Shown: one piece after another, positions 9,291 through 21,245 of the stretch
Layout: every line of letters starts with the position of its first letter
How positions within the stretch are numbered: position 1 is the first letter of the stretch
NCBI GenBank assembly: GCA_905182555.1
Contig: CAJJBX010000001.1
Span: 1 to 64,000, forward strand
Source of the DNA: an uncultured Ilumatobacter sp.
GTDB taxonomy: Bacteria; Actinomycetota; Acidimicrobiia; Acidimicrobiales; Ilumatobacteraceae
DNA: 64,000 nucleotides
Direction of reading: 5' to 3'
Program-made: the position numbers and the translations under genes
Notes under the pieces: generated by a model
Database searches by the model: none
The model's input: only the letters and a program-made list of their open reading frames with translations
What the model was told of the DNA's origin: nothing

Positions 9291-9845
9291 ATGTGGGAAT
9301 CGCCGAGCGACGACCTCAGTGATCGCATCGTCAGCGCAATCAGTTCAGAATCGGTCAATGTGCCGGAGCCCTCCGCAGTCCGATCGGGTTCTCACGGCCG
9401 CCGCTCATGGGCCCGGCCGGCGCTTCTGGGCGCCGCAGCAGCGATCGCCTTCCTGTTTGGTGGGCTAGTGCTACTCAGCGGGCTCAGTGGCGTCGAGGAC
9501 GTTGACTCGTTCTCGGCGGAACTCGTGCCGACTGGGCTGATCGGCGACCAATCCGGTGCCATCACGGTGACGTCGTTTGACTCCGGCGTGCGTATTGAAC
9601 TCGATGCGGCCAGCCTGCCTCGCCGCGATAACGGTTCGTTCTACGCAGGTTGGCTCAAAACGTTCGACGGCGACCTCTTCCCGGTTGGGACGTTCCACGA
9701 CGGCGTCGAAGTGACGCTGTGGGCTGGTGTCGAACTCGAACGCGCTGAAATGTTTACGATCACGCTCGAAGCAGCCGCCGGGCCGGGCGACGCAGGCCAG
9801 GGTTCGTCAGGCGAAGTGGTCTTGCGCACGCAGATCAACCCTTAG
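9291..9845 (+). CDS. RskA-like anti-sigma factor, C-terminal domain; true start uncertain
   Basis: From the ATG at 9291 the 184-residue product has a cytoplasmic N terminus, one membrane helix (about residues 44-64, LLGAAAAIAFLFGGLVLLSG) and an extracytoplasmic domain (FYAGWLKTFDGDLFPVGTFH) like the RskA C-terminal domain. Such proteins hold a partner sigma factor at the membrane. Upstream of 9291 the same frame continues sensibly (FGALLADPT) through a Asp-Thr-Gly-Phe repeat to a stop at 9156, without any start codon. A plausible ATG at 9155 is one frame off. I infer that the real gene starts near 9155 with a one-base error before the repeat, but annotate the safe start. It follows its presumed sigma partner. 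Confidence 0.75.
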   Translation: MWESPSDDLSDRIVSAISSESVNVPEPSAVRSGSHGRRSWARPALLGAAAAIAFLFGGLVLLSGLSGVEDVDSFSAELVPTGLIGDQSGAITVTSFDSGVRIELDAASLPRRDNGSFYAGWLKTFDGDLFPVGTFHDGVEVTLWAGVELERAEMFTITLEAAAGPGDAGQGSSGEVVLRTQINP

Positions 9846-9872
9846 CGAACTCGGCGCGACGACGATTTCGTC

Positions 9873-10979
9873 CTAGCGCGGCTCGCGTGGGAGGCCGAGT
9901 ACACGCTCGCCCAGAATGTTGCGCATGATGTTCGAAGTGCCACCCATAATCGTGTACCCGGGCCCGTACGTGAAACCCTTGGTGACGTCGCTCCAGAGCA
10001 GCGCGTCGGCGCCAAAGGTCTTCGCAACGAAGTCGGCGACCTTGATCTCGTGTTCGGTGCAGAAGCACTTCGTTGCGGCGGAGAAGCCGGTGGGCGCCTG
10101 GCGGAGTACCTCGCGTGTGACCAGGATGCGGCCGAGCCGGTAGCCGATCTCAAGAGCGGCGATCTCTTGCCGGACGCGAGGATCGCTCGTGTCAGCACGC
10201 TCGAGTGCGAGGTCGTACAGGGCTTTGTTCGAGACAAGTCGGTCGATGCCGCCACGTTCGTGTTCGAGTTGAACCATCGTCTGTTTGAAGGCGTTGCCCT
10301 CGACACCGACGAGGTTGACAGCAGGCACGCGAGCGTCGGTGAAGTACACCTCGCAGAAGTGACGGTTGGTGGTCATGTCGGTGATTGGACGGACCTCGAT
10401 GCCGGGCGTGTCCATCGGGACGATGATCTCGCTGATACCCCGGTGCGGCGGGCCAGACGCGTCGGTGCGGCAGATGAGGTAGCAGTAGTCGGCTTCATCG
10501 CCGAAGCTCGTCCAGATCTTCTGGCCGTTGATGATGAAGTCGTCCCCGTCGCGAATTGCACTTGTCGAGAGCGACGCGAGGTCAGAACCGGAGTCGGGCT
10601 CTGACATGCCGATGCACCAGGTGGTGTCGCCCGTGAGCATGCTGGGCAGGAACTCGGCCTGCTGATCAGGGGTGCCGTAGGCGATGAGCGTTGGACCCAT
10701 CTGGCGATCGGCGAACCACATGGCGGCGATGGGCGCACCGGCGGCAATCAACTCTTCGCCGACGATGAGGCGATCGATCGGCGGTCGGCCGCCACCGCCG
10801 AATTCGGCGGGCCAGCACATGCCGACCCAGCCCAGTGCCCCGAGGTCGCGTGCAAAGTCTTTCGAATATCCGTTGATCCAGGAATCGTTGTGCCGGCCGT
10901 ACTTGGCAACGGCATCGGTCGCGACCTCTCGTGCCTGCTCGCGGAGTGCGTTCTGTTCGGGGGTCCAGTCGAAGTCCAT
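9873..10979 (-). CDS. Acyl-CoA dehydrogenase
   Basis: A 368-residue FAD flavoenzyme that introduces the alpha-beta double bond into an acyl-CoA. It begins MDFDWTPEQNALREQARE, typical of the family. The FAD/substrate motifs WCIGMSEPDSGSDLASL and DFIINGQKIWTSFGDEADY lie in the middle, and the C-terminal YTIMGGTSNIMRNILGERVLGLP closes the FAD-binding helical domain. Length is normal. It stands alone, convergent with the anti-sigma gene (27-base gap). The acyl-chain or sterol-side-chain specificity cannot be read from sequence. Confidence 0.93.
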   Translation of the reverse strand: MDFDWTPEQNALREQAREVATDAVAKYGRHNDSWINGYSKDFARDLGALGWVGMCWPAEFGGGGRPPIDRLIVGEELIAAGAPIAAMWFADRQMGPTLIAYGTPDQQAEFLPSMLTGDTTWCIGMSEPDSGSDLASLSTSAIRDGDDFIINGQKIWTSFGDEADYCYLICRTDASGPPHRGISEIIVPMDTPGIEVRPITDMTTNRHFCEVYFTDARVPAVNLVGVEGNAFKQTMVQLEHERGGIDRLVSNKALYDLALERADTSDPRVRQEIAALEIGYRLGRILVTREVLRQAPTGFSAATKCFCTEHEIKVADFVAKTFGADALLWSDVTKGFTYGPGYTIMGGTSNIMRNILGERVLGLPREPR

Positions 10980-11086
10980 TGCTTCCTACGATACGACGGG
11001 AGCGCCGAGCTGGCCTCACTGACGTCCCGACACCCAGAATTCGTGTGGCTTCATCTGATCCAGGTGGTGTGGCCGCGGGGCTGCGA

Positions 11087-13407
<2,321 letters not shown>

Positions 13408-13689
13408 CGCAGGGTGGATGCTGTCCCGTTGGTAGCCGCCGACGCTGGTTCCCTGGGAGCGGAGGATTGGATCAGCCGCCACTTGGCCCACATGGACGAT
13501 CAACCGTGCCCGATGCGATATCAGCCTGGTCAGGCGATCGAGACGCAATGCTCAAACCCTGATGGGCTTCTTGCGGCGTTGGGTCTGCCAAACGTGATTG
13601 GGCTGTACGGCTGACCGCGCCAGTGCTGGCGAGTCGTCAACAGGAGCGGCTCTCGACAACTTCGGTCGGCGGCACCACCCGCCATGGGC

Positions 13690-14955
<1,266 letters not shown>

Positions 14956-15164
14956 GATGGCTTCCTCCAGGCTCGAACAGGGCAGATAGGTGCGGGCGGG
15001 GGGTCGCCCCGTCCGAATTCATCAAGATACTGCGCGTCGGCCGAACTGCTCCAACCGACGTGGCATCGATGCGCAGTTCGCGTGCGTGGCTCCACCGGGT
15101 GAGGCGTCGAAACGGGCGAATTGCACACGTCGAGCCGTGCGAGTCGGCTGTTGGGGTTGTGTAG

Positions 15165-16583
15165 CTAGAGCGGTGAGTTGCCGTGCTTGCGATCGATGAG
15201 CATTTCGCGCTTGTCCTCAAGGACCGAAAGCGCCGCACAGATCTCGCGGCGGGTGTCGGCCGGCTCGATGACGGCGTCGATGAACCCACGCTCGGCAGCG
15301 ACGTACGGGTTGAGTAGCCGCTCGGCGTAGTCGCGCTCGAACTCTGCTTTCTCTTCTGGCGTCGACCGGCGAGCAAGAATCGCTGCGGCTTGGCCGGCGC
15401 CCATGACGGCGATCTCGGCCCAGGGCCACGCAAGACAGAGGTCGTTGCCCATGGTTTTGGAGTCCATCACGATGTAGGCGCCGCCGTAACTCTTTCGCAA
15501 GATGACGCAGATTCGCGGGACCGTTGCTTGGGCGTAGGCGAACACGAGTTGTGCGCCGTGACGGATCATCCCGCGCCACTCGAGATCCTTGCCCGGGTAG
15601 AAACCGGGTGTGTCGACCAGCGTGATGATCGGCAGGTTGAACGCGTCGCACAGCGAAACGAAGCGAGCGGACTTTTGTGAGGCAGGAATGTCGAGTGTGC
15701 CGGCCAGGGAGATCGGCTGGTTGGCCACGATGCCGACCGGGCGACCGTCGATGGTCGCGAAAGCGGTGATGACGTTTGCGGCCCAGCGGTCACGCAGTTC
15801 AAAAACGGAGTCTTCGTCCGCTATCGCTGCAGCGACCTTGCGGACGTCGTAGCTCCCGGTGGACGACTCGGGAATCTCCGTCCCCGCTTCGGGGCAAAGC
15901 CGGTCGGCTGGGTCGTCGCTCGGCCATCGCGGGGGCTCTTCGTCGACGTGGCCGGGGAGGTATGACAGGATTGTTTCGACGGTCTCGATCGCGGCTGCAC
16001 GGTCGGCGACGACTGCGCTTGGGACCCCTGTGTAGCGGGCATGGTTGGCAGCGCCGCCAAGTTCTTCGGTCGAGATCGCCACGCCGGTGAACTGTTCGAC
16101 CATCGTTGGGCCCTGCACAAACGCGTAGCTGTCGCTGGTCATGACAGCGATGTCGGCGAGACCGAGTAGGAGTGCCGGGCCCGACACGGCAGGCCCGTCG
16201 ACGATGATCGCCGTCGGGACGACACCGGAGCATCGGGTCAGAGCTGCGGCGACGAGGCCCCAGCCGTGCAGCGCCGCAATGCCCTCGACGATGTCAGCGC
16301 CCGCAGAGGTCATGACCATGACGAGCGGTATGCGCTGGGCACACGCGGTATCAATCGCCCTTTCGAGCAGCGATGACGTGCCGGACGTGAGGCGGATCAG
16401 TTCTGTGGAGTCGGCGAACTCCACCCAGACGACCAAACGTTCGCCGAACTCACGCACATCGGCGTGAGCGGCTGACGGCCGCAGTCGGTCGAGACCGAAG
16501 CGACCGCTCGGACCGGCGACTTCACGTGATGCTGCGAATCGATCAGTCCCGAAACGGTCGTTTTGCAAGGGCGCTGTCGTCAT
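15165..16583 (-). CDS. Acyl-CoA carboxylase beta (carboxyltransferase) subunit
   Basis: A 472-residue carboxyltransferase subunit of the acetyl-/propionyl-CoA carboxylase family, which moves carboxyl from carboxybiotin to an acyl-CoA. The two crotonase-like halves are visible: an N-terminal half (IPLVMVMTSAGADIVEGIAALHGWG) and a C-terminal half (LPIITLVDTPGFYPGKDLEWRGMIRHGAQLVFAYA, RKSYGGAYIVMDSKTMGNDLCLAWPWAEIAVMG). The N terminus is somewhat shorter than classic PccB (about 510-540), with a weak first 80 residues. No biotin carboxylase subunit gene lies in the window, so the partner is elsewhere. The substrate (acetyl versus propionyl) is not resolved. Confidence 0.88.
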   Translation of the reverse strand: MTTAPLQNDRFGTDRFAASREVAGPSGRFGLDRLRPSAAHADVREFGERLVVWVEFADSTELIRLTSGTSSLLERAIDTACAQRIPLVMVMTSAGADIVEGIAALHGWGLVAAALTRCSGVVPTAIIVDGPAVSGPALLLGLADIAVMTSDSYAFVQGPTMVEQFTGVAISTEELGGAANHARYTGVPSAVVADRAAAIETVETILSYLPGHVDEEPPRWPSDDPADRLCPEAGTEIPESSTGSYDVRKVAAAIADEDSVFELRDRWAANVITAFATIDGRPVGIVANQPISLAGTLDIPASQKSARFVSLCDAFNLPIITLVDTPGFYPGKDLEWRGMIRHGAQLVFAYAQATVPRICVILRKSYGGAYIVMDSKTMGNDLCLAWPWAEIAVMGAGQAAAILARRSTPEEKAEFERDYAERLLNPYVAAERGFIDAVIEPADTRREICAALSVLEDKREMLIDRKHGNSPL

Positions 16584-16712
16584 CTCCTCGAACAGTACAA
16601 GGCGACTGCCCCCACGAGTGTCCTGCGGCCAGGATGTGACCGGTGATGCGGGGCGGGTCGGGGCTTATGCGGCTGAACGAGTAGAGCGCGATGCGTTTAA
16701 ACGGGCAGGCGG

Positions 16713-17651
16713 TCAGTCGCCTCGGGCAGGGGCGATTGCACTGGTCCCAGGGTGGACCCCCGGCTGCTTGTGGCCGTTGAGCTGGATCAAGTCTTGAAGA
16801 ATTTCGAGCGCGGCGGTGGTCGGAGCGCTCGGGCTCGGACGGCGGCGTCGGACGAACGCCACGACGCGGCGAGGGAGTTCTGGGACCGAGATGCGGACGA
16901 ACGATCCTTTCAGCCACGTGGGCACGGCAGTTGCCGGAACGATCGCTGCACCGAAGCCGTCGAAGGCCAGCGAGGCGAGCAGTCGAACTCCATCGATCTC
17001 TGCTTGGGCTCGAAGCGTGATGTCGGCGTTCACCGCAGCGCGCTCGAGTACCTTGCGCAACGCTGAGCCCATTGGGGGGAGGAGGAGCGGGACCTGGTCG
17101 AGATCGCGTAGTGGAATCGTGTCGCGGCTGGCGAGTGGATGCTTTTCGTCGGCGAGGAGGAAGAGGTCTTCAGCAAACAGCGGCTCGATGACGAGTTCTG
17201 GATCGTCGATCGGCAGGTGGACGATGGCGGCATTGAGTTGGCCGCTCAAAACGTTCGGAACGAGCGCCGACGTCGCGCCCTCTTGAATGACGGCCCGGAT
17301 GCCGGGATGATCCCGTCCGAGGCGGCTGAGCATCTGGGGTAGCAGCCAGCGCGCCGTGGTGCCGATAACGCCGAGCCGAGTTTGCCCGGAGACGTCTTCG
17401 TGTCGGCTGGCCATGTCGGCGGCGATGTCGTCTATCTCATTCAACACGCGGCGTGCTCGCTCGACCACGCGAGCCCCCTCCTCGGTCAATCCGCCGTGGG
17501 CGCGATCAACCAGAATGACGCCCAACTCTTTCTCCAGGCGGTTGATGTGCGCGGAGACATTGGATTGCACGGTGTAGAGCGATCGCGCTGCGGCGGAGAA
17601 CGTGCCGTGATCGGCGATCGCAACGAGGGTAGACAACTGCCGGACATCCAT
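16713..17651 (-). CDS. LysR-family transcriptional regulator
   Basis: A 312-residue LTTR. The winged HTH spans residues 1-60 (MDVRQLSTLVAIADHGTFSA, then VQSNVSAHINRLEKELGV). The effector domain follows (TRLGVIGTTARWLLPQML, FDGFGAAIVPATAV). It is divergent from the 6C RNA and the HAD/PlsC gene. An AGATAT-N5-ATATCT inverted repeat lies just upstream of its start and beside the 6C promoter, the usual place for LTTR autoregulation and control of a divergent target. The effector is unknown. Confidence 0.92.
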   Translation of the reverse strand: MDVRQLSTLVAIADHGTFSAAARSLYTVQSNVSAHINRLEKELGVILVDRAHGGLTEEGARVVERARRVLNEIDDIAADMASRHEDVSGQTRLGVIGTTARWLLPQMLSRLGRDHPGIRAVIQEGATSALVPNVLSGQLNAAIVHLPIDDPELVIEPLFAEDLFLLADEKHPLASRDTIPLRDLDQVPLLLPPMGSALRKVLERAAVNADITLRAQAEIDGVRLLASLAFDGFGAAIVPATAVPTWLKGSFVRISVPELPRRVVAFVRRRRPSPSAPTTAALEILQDLIQLNGHKQPGVHPGTSAIAPARGD

Positions 17652-17667
17652 CTCTGAAAACGATAGC

Positions 17668-17684
17668 AGATATCATTTATATCT
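17668..17684. promoter_or_regulatory. Candidate LysR-type operator
   Basis: Perfect inverted repeat AGATAT-CATTT-ATATCT (T-N-A style, 17 bp) in the divergent region. It lies 17 bases upstream of the LysR start and three bases before the -35 of the 6C RNA promoter. Confidence 0.6.
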
Positions 17685-17686
17685 AC

Positions 17687-17715
17687 TTGTCAGATCGCTC
17701 GACGGGGTGCATAAT
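17687..17715 (+). promoter_or_regulatory. Sigma-70 promoter of the 6C RNA
   Basis: -35 TTGTCA (17687-17692), a 17-base spacer and -10 CATAAT (17710-17715): one mismatch each from consensus with ideal spacing. The predicted start is near 17722. Confidence 0.75.
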
Positions 17716-17721
17716 TAGGAA

Positions 17722-17892
17722 GTAACGAAAAGTGAAACGGACGCCGAAGACAAGTCTTCGAACTTCACCCATAGTCGACGTGAGAACACCCCCCATTGTT
17801 CCACTCGTCGGGAAATCCACAAGCTGATCCCCCATCAGCGGATATTCCCAGGTTGAGAGACCCGGATCCCCATCCGGGTCTTTCCCGTTTTT
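17722..17892 (+). ncRNA. 6C small RNA
   Basis: A non-coding transcript unit between the LysR gene and the HAD/PlsC gene. Two hairpins present runs of cytosines in their loops, the defining trait of the actinobacterial 6C RNA family. Hairpin 1 has outer stem CGACG/CGTCG (17776-17780/17806-17810), inner stem GAACA/TGTTC and loop CCCCCCAT with six C. Hairpin 2 is GCTGAT/ATCAGC (17823-17839) around CCCCC, extended by an outer GGAA-TCC/GGA-TTCC stem. A third upstream hairpin CGAAG-N6-CTTCG lies near the 5' end. The unit has a near-consensus promoter and ends in a strong terminator. In M. tuberculosis, as I recall, 6C also lies beside a HAD/SerB-like phosphatase gene, which agrees with this context. 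C-rich loops are proposed to pair with G-rich mRNA leaders. Confidence 0.85.
17859..17892 (+). terminator. Intrinsic terminator of the 6C RNA
   Basis: Eight-bp perfect stem GACCCGGA/TCCGGGTC with loop TCCCCA, followed by TTTCCCGTTTTT. No plus-strand protein gene ends here, so it belongs to the small RNA. Confidence 0.88.
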
Positions 17893-17946
17893 CTGGTGCT
17901 GATTCGTTTTCTGGCCGTGACGACGACTGGCTCCTAGAGTGCTGAT

Positions 17947-19392
17947 GTGACCAGCAGTAGCACCTACGGCGCCGGCGCCGCCTTCTTTGATCTCGACCGC
18001 ACGCTTCTCTCGGGTGCGTCTGGCGAAGTGTTCTCTGACGCCATGCGGATGGCGGGTCTGTCGTCGAAACCGTTCCCGGGTGAGAAGCTCCTGTTCGGGT
18101 TGTTCAATGCGATTGGTGAGACGCTGCCGTCGATGGCGCTTGCACGGCAGGCGGTCACCCTTGCAAAGGGGCGATCCCAGCAGGCAGTGAGCGGTGCAGC
18201 CGAACAAGTAGCAGACCGGCTTGTTTCGATGGTTCAGCCGTTTGCCGACGCGTCGTTTGCCGCTCATCGCGAGGCCGGTCGCCCGATCGTCTTGGCAACG
18301 ACGACCCCGTACGACCTCGTCAAGCCGTTTGCAGACAAGCTCGGCCTCGACGACGTCATTGCAACTCGATACGGCGTCGACGCCAACGGCAACTACGACG
18401 GCACGCTCGTTGGTCCGTTCGTCTGGTCGGCCGGCAAGCTGGAAGCGATTACGGCATGGGCTGCCGAGCGCGACATCGACCTGGCCGACAGCTACGCATA
18501 TTCCGACAGTGTCTATGACACGCCGATGCTCGACGCCGTTGGGTTTCCGACCGTGGTCAACCCGGATCCGCGAATGGTGTTCATGGCGGCAGCGCGCCGG
18601 TGGCCGACGCTCAATCTCGACGTGTCGCCCGGTGTCGTGAAATTTCCTGTCGTCGGCATGGAAGTGCAGCGGCTGGCGTTGCAGTTTGCCCGACCCTCGG
18701 CGTACCCCTACGCGCGCTTCGACATCTCAGGCATCGAGAACATCCCGACCGAGGGCCCCGTCATTCTCTGCGCCAACCACCGCAGCTATTTCGACGTCTC
18801 AGCGATGTCGATCGCAATCGGCAAGAGCGGGCGCACTGCTCGTTTCCTCGGAAAGAAGGAGGTGTTCGACGCTCCGATCGTCGGACCGATCGCTGCTGCA
18901 ATGGGTGGCATTCGTGTCGACCGTGGCACAGGTTCTGGCGAACCAATGAAGGCTGCAATAGAAGCTCTCAATGGCGGCGAAATGGTATCGATCATGCCTG
19001 AGGGGACCATCCCGCGTGGCCCGGCCTTCTTCGAAACGCAGCTGAAGGGTCGCTGGGGCGCAGCGCAGCTCGCACGCGACACGGGTGCCACGGTCATTCC
19101 GATTGGACTGTGGGGCACCGAAAAGGTGTGGCCTCGCTCGAGCCGGATGCCGAAGGTACTCAACCTCACCGATCCGCCGACCGTTCGGATCCGGGTGGGT
19201 GAGCCGGTCGACCTGAAAGCCAAGTCGGTCGATGCCGACACGAAGCGGATTATGAAAGCAATCATGGCTGAGCTTCCCGACGAGGCCAGCGAGACGAAAT
19301 CGCCGACCGCTGATGAGCTCGCGCTCACGTACCCGCCTGGCTATTCGAGTGATCCGGCTGACGAATCAGATCGGCGCCCAGGCATCGACTGA
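17947..19392 (+). CDS. HAD-IB phosphatase fused to PlsC-type 1-acylglycerol-3-phosphate acyltransferase
   Basis: A 481-residue two-domain enzyme. The N-terminal HAD domain (residues 10-220) has the nucleophile motif FFDLDRTL (Asp15), a middle TTTPYD motif and YSDSVYDTPML near 185-195. The C-terminal acyltransferase domain has NHRSYFD (His278, Asp283: the HX4D motif), GGIRVDRG and MPEGTI. PlsC makes phosphatidic acid from lysophosphatidic acid; the HAD half may be a phosphatase acting on a lipid or serine-type phosphate. It is a known actinobacterial architecture. The start is GTG, six bases after a TAGAGT -10-like motif, so probably leaderless. Confidence 0.9.
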   Translation: MTSSSTYGAGAAFFDLDRTLLSGASGEVFSDAMRMAGLSSKPFPGEKLLFGLFNAIGETLPSMALARQAVTLAKGRSQQAVSGAAEQVADRLVSMVQPFADASFAAHREAGRPIVLATTTPYDLVKPFADKLGLDDVIATRYGVDANGNYDGTLVGPFVWSAGKLEAITAWAAERDIDLADSYAYSDSVYDTPMLDAVGFPTVVNPDPRMVFMAAARRWPTLNLDVSPGVVKFPVVGMEVQRLALQFARPSAYPYARFDISGIENIPTEGPVILCANHRSYFDVSAMSIAIGKSGRTARFLGKKEVFDAPIVGPIAAAMGGIRVDRGTGSGEPMKAAIEALNGGEMVSIMPEGTIPRGPAFFETQLKGRWGAAQLARDTGATVIPIGLWGTEKVWPRSSRMPKVLNLTDPPTVRIRVGEPVDLKAKSVDADTKRIMKAIMAELPDEASETKSPTADELALTYPPGYSSDPADESDRRPGID

Positions 19393-19505
19393 AATAACGA
19401 GCACTAAATCTCATCCGCCTACTGGCGGGCTCCGAAGAATGGGTATGTCGTATTACGCGGCGTGAACAAAACTCCCCACATTTCATCTTCTCAAGGAGAT
19501 CCCCC

Positions 19506-20538
19506 ATGAAGCACACCCCCCAGCGGCTGTTCGCCGCGCTGATCGTCGGAGCAATGACCTTCGCCGCCTGCGGTAGCGACGGTAACGACGCAGCTCCAGT
19601 CGAGACCGAAGTAGCAGTCGAAGTCGGCACCATTGTCGACGTCGCTGTCGCCAATGGCAGCTTCGACACCCTGGTCGCAGCGGCGATCGCTGCTGATCTC
19701 GCTGAGACCCTGTCGAGCCCCGGCCCGTTCACCGTCTTTGCACCGACCGACGATGCGTTCGCTGCGCTGCCTGCCGGCCTTGTCGCCGCACTCCTGCTCC
19801 CTGAGAACAAGGCCACGCTCGCCAAGATCCTCACCTACCACGTCGTTTCCGGCGAAGTGATGGCTGCTGACGTGACCGACGGTGACGTCGCTACTGTCGA
19901 AGGCCAGACCGTTGCGCTGTCGACCGCTGATGGTGTGACCGTCAACGGCGCCAACGTGATCATTGCCGATGTTGCGGCGAGCAACGGCGTCATCCACGCC
20001 ATCGACGCCGTTCTCCTCCCGCCGGACGTCGACGCAGCTGCGTTGCTTGCGCCCGCCGAAGCACCTGTCGAGACTGACGCTCCTGTCGAGGAAGAAGCAG
20101 CCGAAGTCGGCACAATCGTTGACGTCGCTGTGGCCAATGGCAGCTTCGGCACCCTGGTCGCAGCGGTGACCGCTGCTGATCTCGCCGAGACCCTTCCAAG
20201 GTAAGGGCCCATTCACGGTCTTTGCACCGACCGACGATGCGTTCGCCGCATTGCCTGAGGGCCTTGTCGCCGCACTCCTGCTCCCAGAGAACAAGGACAC
20301 GCTTGTCAAGATCCTCACCTACCACGTGGTTTCGGGCGAAGTGTTCGCAGCAGATATCGCAGACGGCGATGTCGCCACTGTTGAAGGCCAGACCGTTGCA
20401 CTGTCGACCGCTGATGGTGTGACCGTCAACGGCGCCAACGTGATCATTGCTGATGTTGCGGCGAGCAATGGCGTCATCCACGCCATCGACGCTGTCCTCT
20501 TGCCACCGGACGTGGACCCGGCAGCACTTCTTAGCTGA
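19506..20538 (+). CDS. Lipoprotein with two fasciclin domains (frame broken)
   Basis: A secreted lipoprotein: signal peptide with lipobox-like TFAACGSDG (lipid-modified Cys about residue 22), then a fasciclin domain (TIVDVAVANGSFDTLVAA, GPFTVFAPTDDAFAALP, ILTYHVVSGEV, GVIHAIDAVLLPP). An acidic linker (PAEAPVETDAPVEEEA) and a second, nearly identical fasciclin domain follow. Fasciclin domains mediate adhesion. The frame ends prematurely at 20204. Dropping one C of CCAAGG at about 20197 gives TLQGKGPFTVFAPTDD and rejoins the second domain, so a one-base insertion is inferred. The two domains are near-identical at DNA level over long stretches, indicating a recent internal duplication. Confidence 0.88.
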
Positions 20539-20563
20539 TCCTCCGAACAGCTGAGTACTGATT

Positions 20564-20593
20564 GATGCCCGGCTCGCTAGCGAGCCGGGCATC
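20564..20593. terminator. Palindromic terminator after the fasciclin gene
   Basis: Perfect inverted repeat with 15-bp arms (GATGCCCGGCTCGCT and its complement), centred at 20578/20579 and 26 bases after the stop. There is no long U-tract. The same GATGCCCGGCTC stem recurs after rpsA. Confidence 0.7.
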
Positions 20594-20683
20594 ATCGCGT
20601 CCAGGCATCGTCAGCGTGATGAAAATGGAGCCCATTCCAGCCAAAACCATCACGCAGACGCCTCTGACGGGCAGAATGCCCTC

Positions 20684-21112
20684 ATGAGCGACCTGCCCCG
20701 CCCGATCGACCTGCTGCCGCACCGTCCACCGTTCCTGTTGGTCGATGAGTTGATCGCTATTGATCCGGGGGTCTCGGCCACCGGCATCTGGCGCCTCACG
20801 GGCGACGAGTATTTCTTCCCCGGCCACTTTCCAGGACGACCCACCCTGCCCGGCGTCATGATGTGCGAGTCGATTGCACAGGTCGGTGCGTGCGCCGTCC
20901 TTGCCCACCCCGACTACTCCAGCAAGCTCCCGCTCTTCGGCGGCCTCGACAAGGCCCGCTTCCGCCGCCAGGTCGTGCCAGGCGACGAGTTGCTGATCGA
21001 GGTTGAGCTCGGACGCATGTCCGCCCGAGCGGGCAAAGGCGCCGGCAAAGTCATCGTCAACGGCGAATTAGCCACCAGTTGCGATCTGATGTTCGTCTTC
21101 GCCGACCGCTAA
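20684..21112 (+). CDS. fabZ: 3-hydroxyacyl-[ACP] dehydratase FabZ
   Basis: A 142-residue hotdog-fold dehydratase removing water from 3-hydroxyacyl-ACP in type II fatty acid synthesis. PIDLLPHRPPFLLVDE opens the family. The catalytic His lies in FFPGHFPGRPTLPGVMMCE, where the Glu (or its helix) follows in CESIAQVGA. Length is normal. It is not in the minus-strand fab operon but faces it, ending 133 bases from the fabF 3' end, so the dehydratase is regulated separately. Confidence 0.93.
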   Translation: MSDLPRPIDLLPHRPPFLLVDELIAIDPGVSATGIWRLTGDEYFFPGHFPGRPTLPGVMMCESIAQVGACAVLAHPDYSSKLPLFGGLDKARFRRQVVPGDELLIEVELGRMSARAGKGAGKVIVNGELATSCDLMFVFADR

Positions 21113-21245
21113 AGAAGGCAAGAAAGCAATGCGGCTGCGTCGCAAGAAGCAGTCGCGCGTGAGCCAAAAAGAGTCGCAGCCCGATCGATTACCGGTGACA
21201 GGACCCGTGATTCGTACTCGAACACCACGCCCGAGCCGGAGCGGA

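Noticed and set aside
13414..13614. A 66-codon plus-strand frame (GTG start) seven bases after icd
   Set aside because: No family resemblance, weak codon bias and no ribosome site. The 282-base icd-gltA interval is otherwise featureless, so I do not call it a gene.
19506..20538. Programmed frameshifting in the fasciclin gene (and in hemW, icd, cotH, VTC)
   Set aside because: No slippery heptamer with downstream structure was seen. The breaks fit simple one-base errors and vary in direction.
21113..21245. A basic plus-strand frame beginning at 21129
   Set aside because: It runs antisense through fabF and has no recognisable protein character.
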